A stretch of 64,000 nucleotides of DNA from Terriglobia bacterium (GTDB lineage: Bacteria; Acidobacteriota; Terriglobia; UBA7540): assembly GCA_035712365.1 (NCBI GenBank), contig DASTAW010000038.1, positions 50,826 to 114,825 of the forward strand, read 5' to 3'. The position numbers and the translations under genes are program-made. The first letter of the stretch is position 1; every line of letters begins with the position of its first letter. Below the pieces are notes generated by a model. The model ran no database searches. It was not told the DNA's origin and saw only the letters and a program-made list of their open reading frames with translations. Positions 62,814-64,000 of this stretch are shown here, piece after piece.

Positions 62814-62967
62814 GATTGTTGAACCCCGTCAGAGCGTCAGGCAAGAGACCGGTTTCAATTTGCGGGCACATATCCCCCGAGTTTTGTTCCACGAAGGCAG
62901 GGAAAGGACAGCCATTTTAGAAGCTGGACATGCCTTTCAGACTTTCCCGGGTTAAGAGCGCGGCGCT

Positions 62968-63936
62968 ATGATCAAGAAATCGTCTCGTCAAAGAACTGAG
63001 GAACACACGCTTCTTCGCGGTTCACGTAAGTGGAGTTGGGCGAGCATGTTGTTTTTTCTTGGCGTGGCGGCCGTGTTTCAGCCGAGACTCGCCCCGGGAA
63101 CGGACGAACCCTACGAGAAAGAGACCTTCGCGTATAAGCATTTGAAAGGTTGCGCCTTGTCAGTCGATGTTTTCCGAGCTCCTACGACGGTCGTGGAACC
63201 CGTTATCTTCTGGATTCATGGAGGCGCACTCATTGGAGGTTATCGTGGTAACCTTCGCGCAGACCAGGTAGGCAAATACATTGAGGCGGGGTTTACTGTC
63301 GTCTCCATTGACTATAGACTCGCTCCGGAAACAAAACTTCCCGAAATACTCGACGACATACACGATGCCTACGAATGGGTCCGTAACGAGGGCCCTTCAC
63401 TCCTTCACATTGATCCCAACCGTCTTGCCGTTGTAGGACATTCGGCAGGAGGCTATTTGGCGCTCACCCAGGGTTATCTGGAATCACCGCCACCAAAGGC
63501 CATCGTGTCCTTCTATGGGTACGGCGACATCGCTGCCAAATGGTATAGCGAGCCTGATCCATTCTACTTGGGCCAACCACCCGTTTCTGCAAGGGAGGCC
63601 GTCCAGTCGCTGTGCTCAGGTTACCCATGCGGAGGCGAGCCACCGGAATCTAGATGGCGTTATTACCGGTATCTCCGACAGCAAGGGCTGTGGCCGAAAG
63701 AGGTGGCCGGCTATGATCCACACAAAGACCCGCAGGCCTTTCATCCCTACTGCCCTGTGCGCAATATCTCAGGAAAATTTCCGCCTACACTGTTGATCCA
63801 CGGGGACAAGGATACCGATGTACCGTTCGAACAATCGGAAGAGATGTACAGGGAACTAAAGAGTCTGTGTGGCAACTCCATCTTGACACCTGGTTATAAT
63901 GCGGGTGAGAGGAGATCCGCAGATGAAATTTTTTGA
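62968..63936 (+). pseudogene. Alpha/beta hydrolase (esterase/lipase-like), 3' end replaced by an insertion sequence
   Basis: The frame encodes 322 residues with an N-terminal membrane or signal segment (WASMLFFLGVAAVFQP), the oxyanion motif FWIHGGALIGGY, YRLAPETKLP, the nucleophile elbow VVGHSAGGYLAL and the Asp loop LLIHGDKDTDVPFEQ. The third catalytic residue, a His expected ~30 residues further on, is missing. After EEMYRELK the sequence turns into an unrelated tail (LCGNSILTPGYNAGERRSAD) ending at 63936. A transposase gene starts at 63923 in another frame, inside this tail. The hydrolase has therefore very likely been cut by the insertion at about 63865-63880. No ribosome-binding site is obvious before the ATG. 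Confidence 0.8.
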
Positions 63937-64000
63937 TTACAATCCCGATCAAGCTTACCTGCTGCCGCCCTCGGTGGGGGATGTTCTGGGCAGCAATCAT
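63923..64000 (+). mobile_element. Start of an IS transposase gene (IS1182/IS5-like), cut by window end
   Basis: From the ATG at 63923 the frame reads MKFFDYNPDQAYLLPPSVGD then VLGSNH and runs off the window. The D/N-P-D-Q-x-Y/F-L-L-P-P-S block is typical of the N-terminus of IS1182-type transposases. GGAGA (63911-63915) is a good ribosome-binding site. TATAAT at 63895-63900 may be its -10; the TTGACA at 63883 is too close to pair with it. The IS left end probably lies at about 63865-63880, within the hydrolase gene, but the terminal repeat cannot be defined without the other end. Confidence 0.75.

Overview
The window looks like a chromosomal segment of a GC-rich bacterium, most probably an Acidobacteriota (Acidobacteria). 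The main reason is ten copies (nine complete, one cut by the window edge) of the ~815-890 aa MacB/FtsX-like double permease known as the acidobacterial duplicated orphan permease (ADOP) family. The spaces between them are filled with short palindromic and AT-rich interspersed repeats. The assignment rests on family knowledge; no rRNA or tRNA gene was seen to confirm it.

Layout. 1-19.6 kb: a partial permease, two tandem LolD/MacB-type ATPases, then six full permeases in one direction, interrupted by a small unknown gene and the 3' relic of a lost permease. 19.8-25.1 kb (minus strand): a signalling block with a receiver-like protein lacking its phospho-acceptor Asp, a NarL-type response regulator, and a CheB-CheR-PAS-histidine kinase fusion. 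25.2-26 kb: a REP-associated tyrosine transposase bracketed by its REP-like palindromes. 26.1-28.6 kb: another permease. 28.9-38 kb: a GntR-type regulator divergent from an operon-like run of an LplT-PlsC-acyl-ACP synthetase fusion (lysophospholipid recycling), a DUF2339 multi-span membrane protein and an M48 metallopeptidase. 38.3-47.1 kb: a sigma-54 response regulator with its NtrY-like kinase, then a PadR repressor and two permeases carrying the cytoplasmic prefix domain. 47.3-49.3 kb: a precorrin-2 dehydrogenase/ferrochelatase-like protein and an unknown membrane-anchored coiled-coil protein. 49.5-57.8 kb: a probable beta-1,2-glucan locus with a secreted PF10091 (GH144-like) enzyme, a short cyclic beta-1,2-glucan synthase (GT84 plus glycoamylase-like domain, no GH94 domain) and an ABC exporter. 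57.8-59.1 kb: a long non-coding stretch with a promoter/operator candidate and a ~65-bp tandem repeat. 59.1-62.8 kb: B12-dependent diol/glycerol dehydratase with large and medium subunits fused, its small subunit, and a TIM-barrel sugar isomerase/epimerase. 63-64 kb: an alpha/beta hydrolase that loses its 3' end to an insertion sequence whose transposase runs off the window.

How the parts may work together. The ATPases near 1-2.5 kb are the only stand-alone MacB/LolD-type ATPases in the window and could energise several of the ATPase-less permeases; no MacA/HlyD-type adaptor is present. The exporter and synthase on the minus strand are 23 bp apart and would make and move a glucan that the divergent secreted enzyme could trim. 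The permease genes show local homogenisation at their ends, shared intergenic modules and one visible relic, so this is a family still duplicating, converting and decaying.
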